A stretch of 64,000 nt of DNA from the NCBI GenBank assembly GCA_047967505.1, contig CM106541.1, one strand, 5' to 3'. Source of the stretch: Dipteris shenzhenensis. Lineage: Eukaryota > Polypodiophyta > Polypodiopsida > Gleicheniales. Each line of letters begins with the position of its first letter. Positions within the stretch are counted from its first letter, which is position 1. The translations under genes were made by a program, and so were the position numbers. The notes under the pieces were generated by a model. It was not told where the DNA came from. It saw only the letters and a program-made list of their open reading frames with translations, and made no database searches. Positions 42,546 to 53,370 of this stretch are shown here, piece by piece.

Positions 42546-42722
42546 TGTATCCGAGCTTTTGAGTAAACTCATTGTTGTTACCAATAAAGTCATCACTTTG
42601 CAGGCCCATTGTTCCAAGCTCTTGTAGCTTCTCCAATCCCTGCAACCCATTGTCTAGGAGCTCATTGACCAGGAGCAGCAAGACCATGCTAACATTAGCC
42701 CTCTTGTCCAAACATGGCAAGC
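42546..42722 (+). pseudogene. 177-bp partial duplicate of the NLR gene (RPW8-like domain)
   Basis: Matches 44079-44256 of the NLR gene, starting at TGTATCCGAGC and ending near AAACATGGCAAG. Of about 15 substitutions, 13 are C-to-T or G-to-A relative to the gene, nearly all in CG or CHG contexts. The fragment encodes nothing usable and is fused to the end of gypsy RNase H. Confidence 0.93.
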
Positions 42723-43001
42723 TGATGTATCACCACATCCTTTGTTGAAGACTGGAACATTATCAGAATCTATTGATCTGGCGTTTCGTCATGCCTCCCA
42801 CCTTCCCTTGATGGAAGGGACTTGCCATGGGTTGGCAATTCCCCAAGTTAATCTCCCAACTACCACCAGTCGTTTGACTTAAGGAATGGCCTCCCTAAGG
42901 AATAGCCTCTCCATGGCCATTCCCTACACCTTTCCCCTAAAGAAGAAGACGAACATAATTTTTACTTGGTAAGAACAATCTCAAGATGCTTCCAAGGAAG
43001 A
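42723..43001. other. Non-coding sequence between NLR fragment and tandem array
   Basis: No gene recognised; short CCTT/AAGG-rich inverted words near 42810-42910. Confidence 0.4.
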
Positions 43002-43650
43002 AAAATATGAAGATTTGGGAAAAAGGGAGAAGATGAGGAAGGGACTTGGGGGATTCACTAGTAGTAATATGAAGATGTCACCTACGTGCACAAAATATAT
43101 GAAAATGCCCCTTCGTGAACTTTACTCTTGACAAGAAAAAGTAGAAAGAAAAGTCGCAAGCATATGTACACTCAAAATGGATGGATGTTAAGAGGCCAGG
43201 AAAAGTCGCAAGCATACGTACACTCAAAATACGAAGATTTGGAAAAAAGGAAGAAGATAAGGAAGGGAATTGGGGGATTCACTAGTAGTAATATGAAGAT
43301 GTCACCTACGTGCACAAAATATATGAAAATGCCCCTTCGTGAACTTTACTCTTGACAAGAAAAAGTAGAAAGAAAAGTCGCAAGCGTATGTACACTCAAA
43401 ATGGATGGATGTTAAGATGTCAAGAAAAGTCGCAAGCGTACGTACACTCAAAATACGAAGATTTGGAAAAAAGGGAGAAGATGAGGAAGGGACTTGGGGG
43501 ATTCACTAGTAGTAATACGAAGATGTCACCTACGTGCACAAAATATATGAAAATGCCCCTTCGTGAACTTTACTCTTGACAAGAAAAAGTAGAAAGAAAA
43601 GTCGCAAGCCTACGAACACTCAAAATGGATGGATGTTAAGATGTCAAGAT
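43002..43650 (+). repeat. 224-bp tandem repeat, about 2.9 copies
   Basis: TGACAAGAAAAAGTAG begins units at 43129, 43353 and 43577 (exact 224-bp period); a partial unit precedes the first. Each unit includes TTCACTAGTAGTAAT, CCTACGTGCACAAAATAT and CCCCTTCGTGAACTTTAC, and inside it GTCGCAAGCATACGTACACTC occurs twice in variant form. Encoded frames repeat as well but are repeat products. Confidence 0.95.
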
Positions 43651-43835
43651 GTAAGTGTGTCAAATTTGATCACTAAGGGGCATTTCTATATTAACATCAA
43701 CTTTGTGTTCTATAAAAGTTACAAGGGTACGTAGACTCAAAATGGATTGATGTTAAGATGGCAAGATGTAAGTGTATCAAATTTGATCACTAAGGGGCAT
43801 TTCTATATTAACATCAACTTTGTGTTCTATATATT
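43622..43835 (+). repeat. 117-bp tandem repeat, two copies
   Basis: GATGTTAAGATG at 43632 and 43749 (117 apart), each followed by AAGATGTAAGTGT, TTTGATCACTAAGGGGC and ATTAACATCAACTTTGTG. Confidence 0.93.
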
Positions 43836-43905
43836 GAGTGTACGTAGGCTTTGCGACATTTCCTTCTCAAGAGTAAAGTTCACGAAGGGTAGCTGCGTTT
43901 TCTTG
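43836..43905 (-). repeat. Inverted copy of the 224-bp repeat edge
   Basis: On the minus strand it reads GACAAGAAAACGC, CCCTTCGTGAACTTTACTC and GTCGCAAAGCCTACG..., i.e. the words of the 224-bp unit around 43545-43625 in reverse orientation, making an inverted repeat with a spacer of about 210 bp that holds the 117-bp tandem. Confidence 0.85.
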
Positions 43906-44037
43906 TCACCCTAGGCTGCTTGTATCAATCATGCACGTTTCGTTGATGTACAAGACACACTTTCTTGTTCATTTTCCTCCTCATCTTCTCCTTCTTGTTC
44001 CTGAGGTGTGCATAATTGGCATCCTGTAACAAACACC

Positions 44038-47000
44038 ATGGCGGATCCAGGCTTCGTCCCAGCAGTGATAGGCTTTGCTGTATCCGAGCTTTTGAGTAAA
44101 CTCATTGTTGCTGCCAATAAGGTCATCACTTTGCCGACCCATTGTTCCAAGCTCTCGCAGCTTCTCCAATCCCTGCAACCCGTCGTCCAGGAGCTCGTCG
44201 ACCAGGAGCAGCAAGACCGTGCTAACATTAGCCCTCCTGTCCGAACATTGCTGCAAGACTTTTACCGTTCTCTTGTGGACGCCCAGACAGTGATTCTGAA
44301 GTGTGCCGACCCTGAAATTCGTTGGAATCCCGTCCTCAGGTGCGTATACGCTGACTTGCGTGACCGCAAATCTTACGTGCAGCAGCTAGATTAACTAGTT
44401 TCTGAAGATTGACGCGCTTGTGGTGGCAAACCAGGTATCGCGTGAGCTGCCAGCTTGAATCGGCCACCATACAAATCAAAGAGCATGTGCAGCTGATGCA
44501 GCTGATAGATTTTGCCGCTTCAACTCGCCACAGTGCCCAGATAAACCAGCACATGGATGCCATGGACGCGGATCTCCAAAACCTGGCTAGCGAGATACTC
44601 CGATTGAACCTGGCTTTGGAGACTCAAAGATGGATGACATGCGAGGACCTCAACCGGGATCGTGCCTTCTACGCGATTAAAAGTGGCACAGACAGGGTGA
44701 CGGAATCGGCATTCTCTGGCACAAGGTCCATGCCTACAGAACCCAAAACGGAATCGTCTTCGGAGCTACAGCCTCTTCCCGAGTTCGTGTTTGGGATGGA
44801 TGATCTGGTTACACAAGTCGAAGACATGCTGACAGATTCGAGTTCCAGCTCGAAATGGATCGGAATTTGGGCTGCAGGTGGTGCGGGCAAAACTCTGTTA
44901 GTTCAGACGGTAGTGAATAGTCCAACGGTTCAAGCCCACTTCAGCAGCAACGTATGTTGGCTTACAGTAGGGCGTAGCCCAGACATCAAACGCTTGCAGG
45001 AAAGATTTTGCAAGAAGGCTGCGCATGCGACAAAAACTTTCGATTCAAAGGACGATGGCAAGATGCAGCTGTTCAATCTGCTCCGGGGAAGAAAGTGCTT
45101 GCTTGTCTTGGACGATGTGTGGAACGCTGCACATCTAGAATGGTTTGGTCCTCAGTACGGCAGCTGGAAGCCGAGTGTTGCTCACCACCCGCAACAGGCC
45201 CGTTCTGGAAAGAGTTCATGCCATGGAAGTTCGCGTGGAGATGCTGTCCGAAGAGCACAGCCGAAAGCTTTTCTGCGTGCATGCTTTCCAAGGGGAAGAG
45301 AACTTGCCTTCACATCTGCGGGACTCAATGGAGAACGTGGTTGCAGAATGCAAGGGCCTTCCTCTAGCTCTTAAAGTGATCGGTGGATATCTGGCCATGA
45401 AAACAGACATTAACACCTGGAACTTCGCCCTGCAGAATTTACGAAACGCAGCTGTTATCGACCGCGAGCACGAAGTGCAACTCTTCCATCGCCTCAAGCT
45501 AAGTTACGATGACTTGACAACAATCGACAGCTCCAGAGGCCATGCGCTCCAGGATTTCTTCCTCTACTTTGCTGCGTTTCCGGAAGACGAAGATATACAG
45601 ATCGAGCAACTCTTGGAGGTGTGGTCTGGTGAGGAATTTGTGGGACGACACGAGGATATCGATGCTGAGACGGAAGCGTATTATCTGCTGGGCGTGCTTG
45701 TAGGGCGTTCTCTGGTGGAGCTAGAAAAGGGATGGTCAGATAGTCGAAGTTCGCACGTCTTCAGCTGCAAAATTCATGACGTGCTTCGCGATCTAGCGCT
45801 CTACATTTTGCAAAATGGGAAGCCAGTGTCGGAGCAGCAATGTCTCTTCAAAGCCGGGAGGCAAGAGAGCAGTTTTCCAGAGGCGTGGCAGATTTCCAGA
45901 GTCCTCTCAGCACGAAAGATCTCCTTGATACGAAACGACATCCAGTCGCTACCTTCGACTAGAATCCGAGCACCTTCGGTGCGAGTACTGCTGCTCAGCG
46001 ATAACAAGATCCTCGCCATACATGGCAAATTCCTACGCAACTTTCCAAATCTTCAAGTCTTGGATTTGAGCAATACACAGATAGATTCCCTGCCTAACAT
46101 GTTGGGAAGACTCGCGGAGCTTCGCGTGCTCAGCCTTCGCCGATCAGCTATACGATCTCTACCATCTTCTATAGCTAAATTGATCAAGCTTGAGCGCCTC
46201 AACCTGCAAGGTTGTGGTCGTCTTGCTTCTTTGCCAGCGAGAGCTCTCTCTAAGCTTGTCAACTTGCAGTACTTGAATGCTCGAGGATGTGCAAATGTTT
46301 GGGACGAAGGGAGCGCCGAAGCTGCTTGTTGTCCCATGCTTGGCGAGGCTTTTGGGCAGGAGCAGCTCTGTTCACTGGAGGTGTTGAGCTCGTTGCTTAA
46401 GCTCAGGAAGCTCTGGATCAGCAGCACGTTACAGGAGGCCCTTCCTGGCACAATGGGGAGGCTGACATCTCTACGATGGTTGAGCGTCTACTTCGAGAAG
46501 CTGAAGGAGTTCCCACCGGAATTCAAGTCATTGGCGCACCTTGAGACGCTTGATCTCAACTCATGCTTTGCACTTCGAGAATTGGCGGCCTGGGTTCCTG
46601 ATTGCTTTTGCCAACTCAAAACACTCGACTTGCGTTGCTGCAGAAGCCTCGTTCAGCTTCCTGCATTAGATAAACTCAAGCAGCTGACGAAGCTGGATCT
46701 GTGTCTATGCAATTCATTGCAACGCCTTCCGGACTCCTTTGGCTGCTCGGAAGCTTTCCCAGCCTTGGAAGAGCTTTGGCTCATTGATTGCCGCTTTGAA
46801 GAGTTTCCCCAGGTGCATCCAGGCGCCTTTCCCAGGCTTTCCATCTTGAACATGGTGAACTGCACATCTCTGAAACCTCTCCACCACTCCTTCCGCCTTC
46901 TAAGCAGTCTCAGGCAGCTTAATTTGGGCGGTTGCAGGCTACTCGACCTCAATGCATTACCAAATGATCAAATTTTTGCAGCCTTAGTCAGGCTGGAGGA

Positions 47001-47346
47001 ACTCGTCTTGAAGAATACATCAATTCATACAATACCTTGCTCGGTTATGTCATTGCCTGTCCTCAAGAAGCTTAATGTGAGCGAGTGCCAGCTGCTAGAA
47101 AGCGTGCCAGATCAAGACCAGGGGGAGACTGCCGACTACTTTCCAAGTTTGCAGGAACTTTTAGTAAGCAAGGCATCACGTCTGAAGTCTCTTCCTGCAA
47201 GGCTTGCCCAGCTGCCTAGGCTAAGGCTGCTAGATGTTACAGACTGTAAGGAGCTGGTGATCACTGATGATTTGCAAGGAGCACTTGCAAGGAGGAAGGA
47301 TATACAAGTCAAGGGATCCGCAATGTACACTTCCTCAAACTTCTGA
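44038..47346 (+). pseudogene. RPW8-type NB-LRR immune receptor (RNL/CNL-like), with frame lesions
   Basis: Intracellular immune receptor class. Starts MADPGFVPAVIGF (44038). RPW8-like helical domain to 44391 (LSKLIVAANKV, SLQPVVQELVDQ, CADPEIRWNPVLRCVYADL), NB-ARC about 44780-45870 and about 14 leucine-rich repeats from 45940. NB-ARC motifs: P-loop AAGGAGKT (first Gly of GxxxxGKT replaced by Ala, about 44870-44893), kinase-2 LLVLDDVW (about 45097-45120), RNBS-B GSRVLLTTRN (45164), GLPL CKGLPLALKVIGG (45349), RNBS-D-like DFFLYFAAFPEDEDI, and IHDVLRDLALYI in place of MHD. The LRR part (from 45145) is 733 codons without a stop. Breaks: TAA at 44392-44394 and three one-base frame steps near 44404, 44453 and 45140-45165, which together restore the original frame. 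Either a recent pseudogene or residual sequencing error. Confidence 0.9.
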
Positions 47347-48530
47347 TCGAGAAGATTTATGTACTAGAGTAGTATAGTAGAGTCCCTACGACAACTTTTG
47401 CAGTTTACCCTTCCTTCTTGCTTCCAGCAATCAATCAAGAAATCTGCATCAACTGTTTTTGTTTGGGTGATGATAGCATCAAAGACTGAGATAAGATTGG
47501 AGTTCATGATCAAGGTTATAACTTATCTTAGTACACACTTGCAAGGATTAGAATGGATAAAAAGCTTTCAAACCCCTCGACCACTGAATTCTAATTCCTG
47601 TACTTATGCAAAGCAACCTAGCTCAGGATGAACAACTTTTAAGAAGCAAAAACCAAGACGTGCATGGTTCTCGCCCTCATTCTCGCCCTTGCCCTCGCCC
47701 TCACCCGTGCCCTCTTCCATGCCCTCGCCACAGCCTAGCACCACTCCTTGACATGCTATATATACTTAAGTACCAAGGAATAATCCAAAAGTTTAGAGAA
47801 TACGATCATGGAGATGTTTTACTTACACGACGTGCTGCAATAGTATACCAAGCGAGGCCGATTTTGATTATGTGTCTGCTGTGGAAGTCGCCCATCAAAG
47901 CTACAAATCTGTTGCTATCAATCTCTCAATACCTATATGGAATCACCCATGACTTTACCTAATTTGGAAGCAATCCCAACTCAGGAAATTATGGAAGAAA
48001 TGAACTTGTAGTGTTGTAATAATGACTTCTTTCTTGGTAGTTCAGTTCATTACAACAGAGCAAGAGCCATCAGCATGTTTTGAATATTGTGGGATGTTGA
48101 GCCAAACACGACATTTCAAACCATTTTCTAGAAGTGGCGGTTTCTTGCAAGAAAGAAGAGGCAACTAGATATAGAGTGAAGTCGACTATGCTCAGCAACA
48201 GCAAATGAATTTCCAAATCATCAGAGAGTAGGGAATTTTGTGATCTTTTGGCAGGCAGCCATTTTTGTGCTCGCAGTAGTCTTCCAATCTCAAGAAAACA
48301 GCAGTCATGTCTCTCTTTTTGAGGTTATGGGATGCAGTCACAAGCTATAGATTTGCAAAAGATGTGTATGCTATTTTAAAAAAAAGTTGTCCCTCCACAG
48401 CAAGTTCAAATCGGATTGCTCTTTCACCCAACAGGCTCTTGGCAAGCCGCTATTGAACATGAGATGCCGATGTTCAACTTTCGTCACCTCCAAATTGGTG
48501 TTCCACAAATCCTACTCACAAGCTCAAGTT
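47347..48530. other. NLR downstream region, no further gene
   Basis: Holds the likely 3' untranslated region, then a degenerate CCCTCGCC-type minisatellite at about 47671-47733 and AT-rich sequence. The open stretches 47398-47962 show no domain. Confidence 0.45.
47671..47733. repeat. Degenerate (CCCTCGCC)n minisatellite
   Basis: Repeated variants of CTCGCC, CTTGCC and CTCACC over about 60 bases. Confidence 0.75.
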
Positions 48531-48535
48531 GTATT

Positions 48536-48547
48536 GCTCTGATACCA
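48536..48547 (-). promoter_or_regulatory. Primer-binding site on the minus strand
   Basis: GCTCTGATACCA on the plus strand is the exact complement of the TGGTATCAGAGC initiator tRNA-Met primer site. Confidence 0.85.
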
Positions 48548-48549
48548 AT

Positions 48550-49247
48550 TGAAGATGTCAATCCGGTTGAGAGAGGAGGAGAGGGAGAGACTAGACCAGT
48601 CAACACAGTGTATGGTTGTAGCAAGATCTACCTGATCCTTCCATTATAGCATCATATATATGTTGGTATTTAGTACCCGGTATACATGGGCCTTTACCCC
48701 CAACACCATACCGAAAGAACAAGCTAGAAACCGTTGCTGCAAGAGGAAGGGGCTGAATCCGAGAGGGACAAGAAGAAGCGGGAGGCAACAGTCTGGGGAT
48801 GGCGAAGATGGTTGAAGAAAAGGGGGAGGAGAAGGGGCTGCTGCACTTCGGGACCCCTGCCACAAGGCTGAATGCCGTGAGGAGAGGCTGCGCGTAAACC
48901 TTGGAGTGAAGCAAGTGGCCACCTAGCTGAACAGCTGAAACAAGTGTCGAGGCAGCTGTGAGAAGGAAAGGACCACGAGCAAGAAACGGGACAGAACGCA
49001 GACCAAAACCAGCAGCACATGACAAATGGGGAGGAAGGGTACGCGCGCAGCAGCCAGCAGAGCACAAGCAGAGGATAGGGGAGCGGGATGGCGCGAGGTA
49101 GAGCGACGGGGAGGGAAGGTAGCAGGGGACCAGGAGGGGGCTGCGGGAGCTCCAGGAGCAGCAGCTTCGGCTCAGTTTCATGGGCCATTCGTCTTCTCTA
49201 TGTGGAATCCGAGAGGACCGTACGTACCACCTTAATCGCTTTAGACA
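48550..49247 (-). repeat. Putative LTR (minus orientation) next to the primer site
   Basis: Read on the minus strand it starts TGTCTAAAGCG (49247) and ends GACATCTTCA (48550), two bases before the primer site. The U5 side is C/T-rich and the U3 side GC-rich and C-skewed. No partner LTR was found, so the left end is tentative. The long frames across it in both strands are composition products. Confidence 0.45.
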
Positions 49248-49344
49248 TTGCTGCAATGGCTACCTTATCGGAGAAGAATTTGAGGATACCCATCTCCTCT
49301 CTAGCAATTGAATCGAGTTGGAGAGATTTGCTTGTGTCCCTACT

Positions 49345-50260
49345 TCAACATGTGATGGAGGGGGAGAGTACCTCTCAAATGAGTTTGCAAGGTCCTTGCA
49401 GGAGCATGGCATAAAGCAGCAATATTCATGCAGTCATATCCCATAGCAAAATGGACTTGTAGAAAGGAAAAACAGGCATATTGGAGAGGTATCTCGTGCC
49501 ATGCTCAACGAAAAAGACCTGCCAGATTTTTATTGGATTGAAGCAATTGCTACAGCAGTCTACATAATGAACAGGACTCCCACTGTAGCAATACATGGCA
49601 TGACTCTAGAGGAGAGGTATACTGGTAAGAAACCAGATATTTCTCATTTGAAAATTTTTGGTTGCATTGCCTATGTTCATATGCCAGATGAGTTGAGGTC
49701 CAAGTTGGATCCAAAAGCTGAGAAGTGTATCTTTATTGGTTATTCTCTGCAGCAGAAAGGGTATAGATGCTATAATCCTTCTACTCATAAGTTTACAGTG
49801 AGCAAAGATGTTTTTTTTAATGAGATGAGCAGCTGGTATAAACCAGTAAATGTGATTGATGATGTAGATGCACAAAATGGTAATGCTACACAGAATTCAC
49901 AATAGCAATCACAAAATAATAGTGGACCTGGAGTGTCCTCTAGCAGTGGTTCACATTCTTCACCATGGACAGGCAGATTGAGATCAAGAGAATCTCCTCA
50001 AAGCAATGCAGATAGTGGTATCCAGGTATCATGAAAAGGAAAAGAGAAGGTAGATCAACCCATGTTTGATGTGAATACAAGTCACCCTTATGTGGATGGT
50101 AAATCCAGTGGCTCAGAATAGAGCATTGGTGATGAGTTGGGTATTCCTTCCGTTGTTACACCTGGAGTAAGGAAGACTAGGTCAAGGGCGAGCTTGTGGG
50201 ATGTGAGCTTATTTGGAATGCTTACTCTACCATCAACAGGCAGAAACAATTGTTGATGAA
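49345..50260 (+). pseudogene. Copia integrase to RT-linker fragment
   Basis: The plus strand reads GGGEYLSNEFARSLQEHGIKQQYS, HIPxQNGLVERKNRHI (one stop), then an open 135-codon frame LNEKDLPDFYWIEAIATAVYIMNRTP, HLKIFGCIAYVHMP, KAEKCIFIGYSLQQKGYRCYNP, the integrase C-terminus, and an Asn/Ser/Gln-rich linker with further stops, ending just before RT. The front of the integrase and all of RT/RNase H are missing. The first 27 bases recur exactly at 22519-22545. Confidence 0.85.
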
Positions 50261-50299
50261 TGAGTGCCAAGGTGAGCGTAGCCTACACACCCCAGTACT

Positions 50300-51040
50300 C
50301 AATGCCGCTGGGTGAGGGGGAACTTGTTCCCAATCAATAGAAGAGAAGCTATGAATCTGTAGTGCCTACAACCATTGGTTGCTCGCCATAACATGCACCT
50401 TCACCAATGGTGTGAGAGGCACAAATTGTATCTACTGCATACCCATCTTGCACAAGACAAGAATCGTGATAGCACAAGGAAGCATGGAAGAAGAGTGGTG
50501 ACACGGTACTCACAAAGATAGGAGAGATGGCAAAGAAGGCAAAACAACCAAAAGAGCAAAGTTCCACGAAGAGTGCAAGAATACAATGAGGAAACACGAG
50601 GCAGAAGAGTAGATAAGCACAACACAATGGGCACGTGCTTTAAAGTGAGTGCACATCATCATAAACCATGGCACAATCTGCAACATGAATGTCTCTCCAA
50701 AATCTATAGGCTACTCCATCACATTAACCATGGTTAAGGCCACCTTTGCATCTATAAGTGGGAAGGGGCATTTAATTACCCCCTCACAATAATACTTGCA
50801 CAATCAAAAACCATTAACTGGATCACCTAGCTGTTCAAATTAGCCAGATAAAAAGAGGTCGAACCACACTCCTTGAAAATCCAATAACGAACCATCCACA
50901 TTAGCTTTAGTTTACCATGCAATTTGCCTAGTGGGGTGTGAAACACTAGAGCCAATTATCCTCTTTTTAAAATCTTCTTTTTGGACATTAGGCCAATATG
51001 GTGTTTCCTCCGCACTTGGAATAACCGAATTGAGATAAAA
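50300..51040. other. Region without a supported gene
   Basis: Minus-strand open stretches at 50349-50634 are Cys/Leu/Phe-rich with no domain. Nothing else recognised. Confidence 0.4.
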
Positions 51041-51049
51041 ATTCAACAA

Positions 51050-53345
51050 TCAGTCTTCCTCTAGTTCTTCAATCAGTTCCATGTAGTATGCAAGGAATTC
51101 TTGCAGTATCAATTGGTTAGAAACCACAATGCGGATATTGGGCACCACGTACACAATAGGCATAATAGCTTCCATTCCGAAAGCCAATTTAAATGGTGTG
51201 AAACCCAGTGCTACTATGAATGATGTCTGATACGCCCACTTAAGCGCAACTAGCTTCTCATCCCAATTTGTGCGGCTTAGGTTGACCAATTCAGTGAGAA
51301 TCTGCACAATGGTCTTGTTAGAGGACTCCACCAAGCCATTCATTTGCAAATAATATGGTGAAGACTTCTTTTTTATTACTTTACTTAAATAATGAGTGCC
51401 ACGATCACTGACCAATTCGTTGGGGCAACCATACTGTGCAAAAGCGTCCTTATACAGGCACCAGAGTACCAAATTTGCAATTTTATCCCACAAAGACCAA
51501 GCTTCCACCCCCTTGGTGCAATAATCTATAGCAGTTAAGATATAGCAATTGCGAGTCTTGGCTGTAGCTAGTTTGAATGGGCTAATAAAATCTAGATCCC
51601 ATTTCAATCTCACTCTATAGGTTGATGCAAGCACTGGCAAACATCACATTGTTGAGCAAAGTGCCGAGCATCTCAGTGAAGTATAGGCCACCACAATCTT
51701 GCTTGCAAAATCTTATTAGCTATAGTCGAGCCCAAAAAATGACCTCCTGAGACACCATAATGGGCCTCTATCACGACGGATTCTTGATTGTGTGGTAATA
51801 TGCACCATCGTGATATGTCCGCAACATTGTGACGATACACTCGCCCTAGGACAATCTTGAAGAATAGCTCCGCAAGGCCACCCATTTGTGTTGATCGTGA
51901 GATAGGTGTTCAAGCATGGTTCTTGTGGTTAAAAGTTGAAATAGTTCCTCATACCAACTCCATAGACCATCAAATGTCTCTTCCTCTGCATCCAATGGCT
52001 CGATTAAATTTACCATGAAGAGTGAGGCATTTGAAAAATCATCCGCATCTCCAACATGTGCTTCTCTAGAATATCCAACTAGGAAAGATAATCAGCCAAT
52101 GCATATTGAGAGCCCGGTTGATGAACAACCTCGAGCTCAAATTCTTGCAATAGAAGCATCCATCTTGCCAATCTACCAGTCAAATTTTGTTGGCAAACCA
52201 AATAAAGCAAAGCCAAATGACCCACATGAAACACAAAAGGGCATCCCAGCAAATAATGTTAGAACTTATGAATAGAGAACCATTCTTAGACCATCACATT
52301 CAGTGACAACAATTATTTTCAGTAGCCAAAGAGAGTCGTCTACTAGCATAATAGACTGGTTCTACTAGTATTCCTACATTAGCACATTCCAACGGCCATG
52401 TCCAAGGCATCCACAAAAACATGGAAAACATTCTTCCAATTTGGGGATACAACCACCAATGCACGTGACAGTTGAATCTTCAACCATTGATATGCCTTAT
52501 CACATTCATCCATCCACATGAAACTCTTTGGTTCCTCATGAGTTACTGCATTCAAGGGAATTTCCATATGCGCCAAAAATCGTAAATGACAAGTATGCCA
52601 ATGAATTTTCCCCAGAAAGTGAAGACATCCCTTAGGAGTTGATGCTTGTTTTACTGCCATAACCTTATCAGGATCTACTGCAATACCCTCTATGGAAATA
52701 ACATGACCCAATAATCTTCCACTCTTAACAACAAAGGCACACTTCATTGGATTGAGGCTAAATGAAACATGACCCAATATTCTTCCACTCTTAACAACAA
52801 AGGCACACTTCATTAGATTGAGGCTAAATGAAACATGACCCAATAATCTTAACTGCAAAAGCACACTTCATTGGATTGAGGCTAAATAAAACCTCCCATC
52901 ATTGTTGAAAAATGTGTAAATGCTGAATATGTTGTAGATGGGCACTAAAGACACTAAGATCATCCAGAAATACCTGTATGAAGTCTTTGAGGTAAGGACC
53001 AAAAATCTCATCCCTATCCCTCTTAAAAGTGGCTAGAGCATTCCAAAATCCAAACCACATCATCGTGCATACGAAAATCCCCATGTGGTATAATAAAAGC
53101 AGCTTTAGCTTGGTCCTCTGGAGCCATCCGATCTAGTTATAACCACTAAACCCATCCATAAAGAAATAGACTTCGTGTCCTGCAACATCACCCAGAATAA
53201 AACCTATAAACCATAAAGGATCAAGAACTATGGTTACATTGACCTGGCGGTAATCCACACAAATGCGGATCTTTAGATTCTTCTTAGACACAATGACAAT
53301 AGGTGAAATCCACTCCAAGTTGTCAATAGGCACAATGAAACCCAC
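51050..53345 (-). pseudogene. Ty3/gypsy pol: RT, RNase H, integrase (decayed)
   Basis: From 53345 leftwards on the minus strand: RT start GFIVPIDNLEWISPIVIVSKKN, RICVDYRQVN and MDGFSGYN; after frame breaks the RT end with a repeated LGHVSFSLNPMKCAFVVKSGR unit; RNase H/connection (HFLGKIHWHTCHLRFLAHMEIPL, FMWMDECDKAYQWLK); the HHCC-type zinc region IEAHYGVSGGHFLGSTIANKILQARLWWP (51.7-51.8 kb); and an open 196-codon integrase core (51640-51050) with DFISPF, SDRGTHYLS and NGLVESSNKT supplying the D, D and E. RT-before-integrase order is gypsy. The catalytic YxDD segment is scrambled. Upstream gag and protease are cut off at about 53370. Confidence 0.87.
52690..52880 (-). repeat. Tandem duplication of about 66 bp inside the gypsy RT
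   Basis: CTTCCACTCTTAACAACAAAG and TTCATTGGATTGAGGCTAAAT recur in near-identical tandem units between about 52700 and 52870. The repeat keeps frame and duplicates a 22-residue unit (LGHVSFSLNPMKCAFVVKSGR plus one). Confidence 0.85.
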
Positions 53346-53370
53346 ATGCCGAGTGAGTTGAGTTGCCTGT

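Noticed and set aside
43128-43579. Two nearly identical 75-codon frames
   Set aside because: They are translations of the 224-bp tandem unit.
43002-43650. CRISPR-like direct repeat array
   Set aside because: Units are 224 bp without unique spacers, in a plant nuclear context; an ordinary tandem repeat.
48600-49256. 218-codon minus-strand frame
   Set aside because: Lies in a GC-rich, C-skewed probable LTR; parallel open frames exist on both strands.
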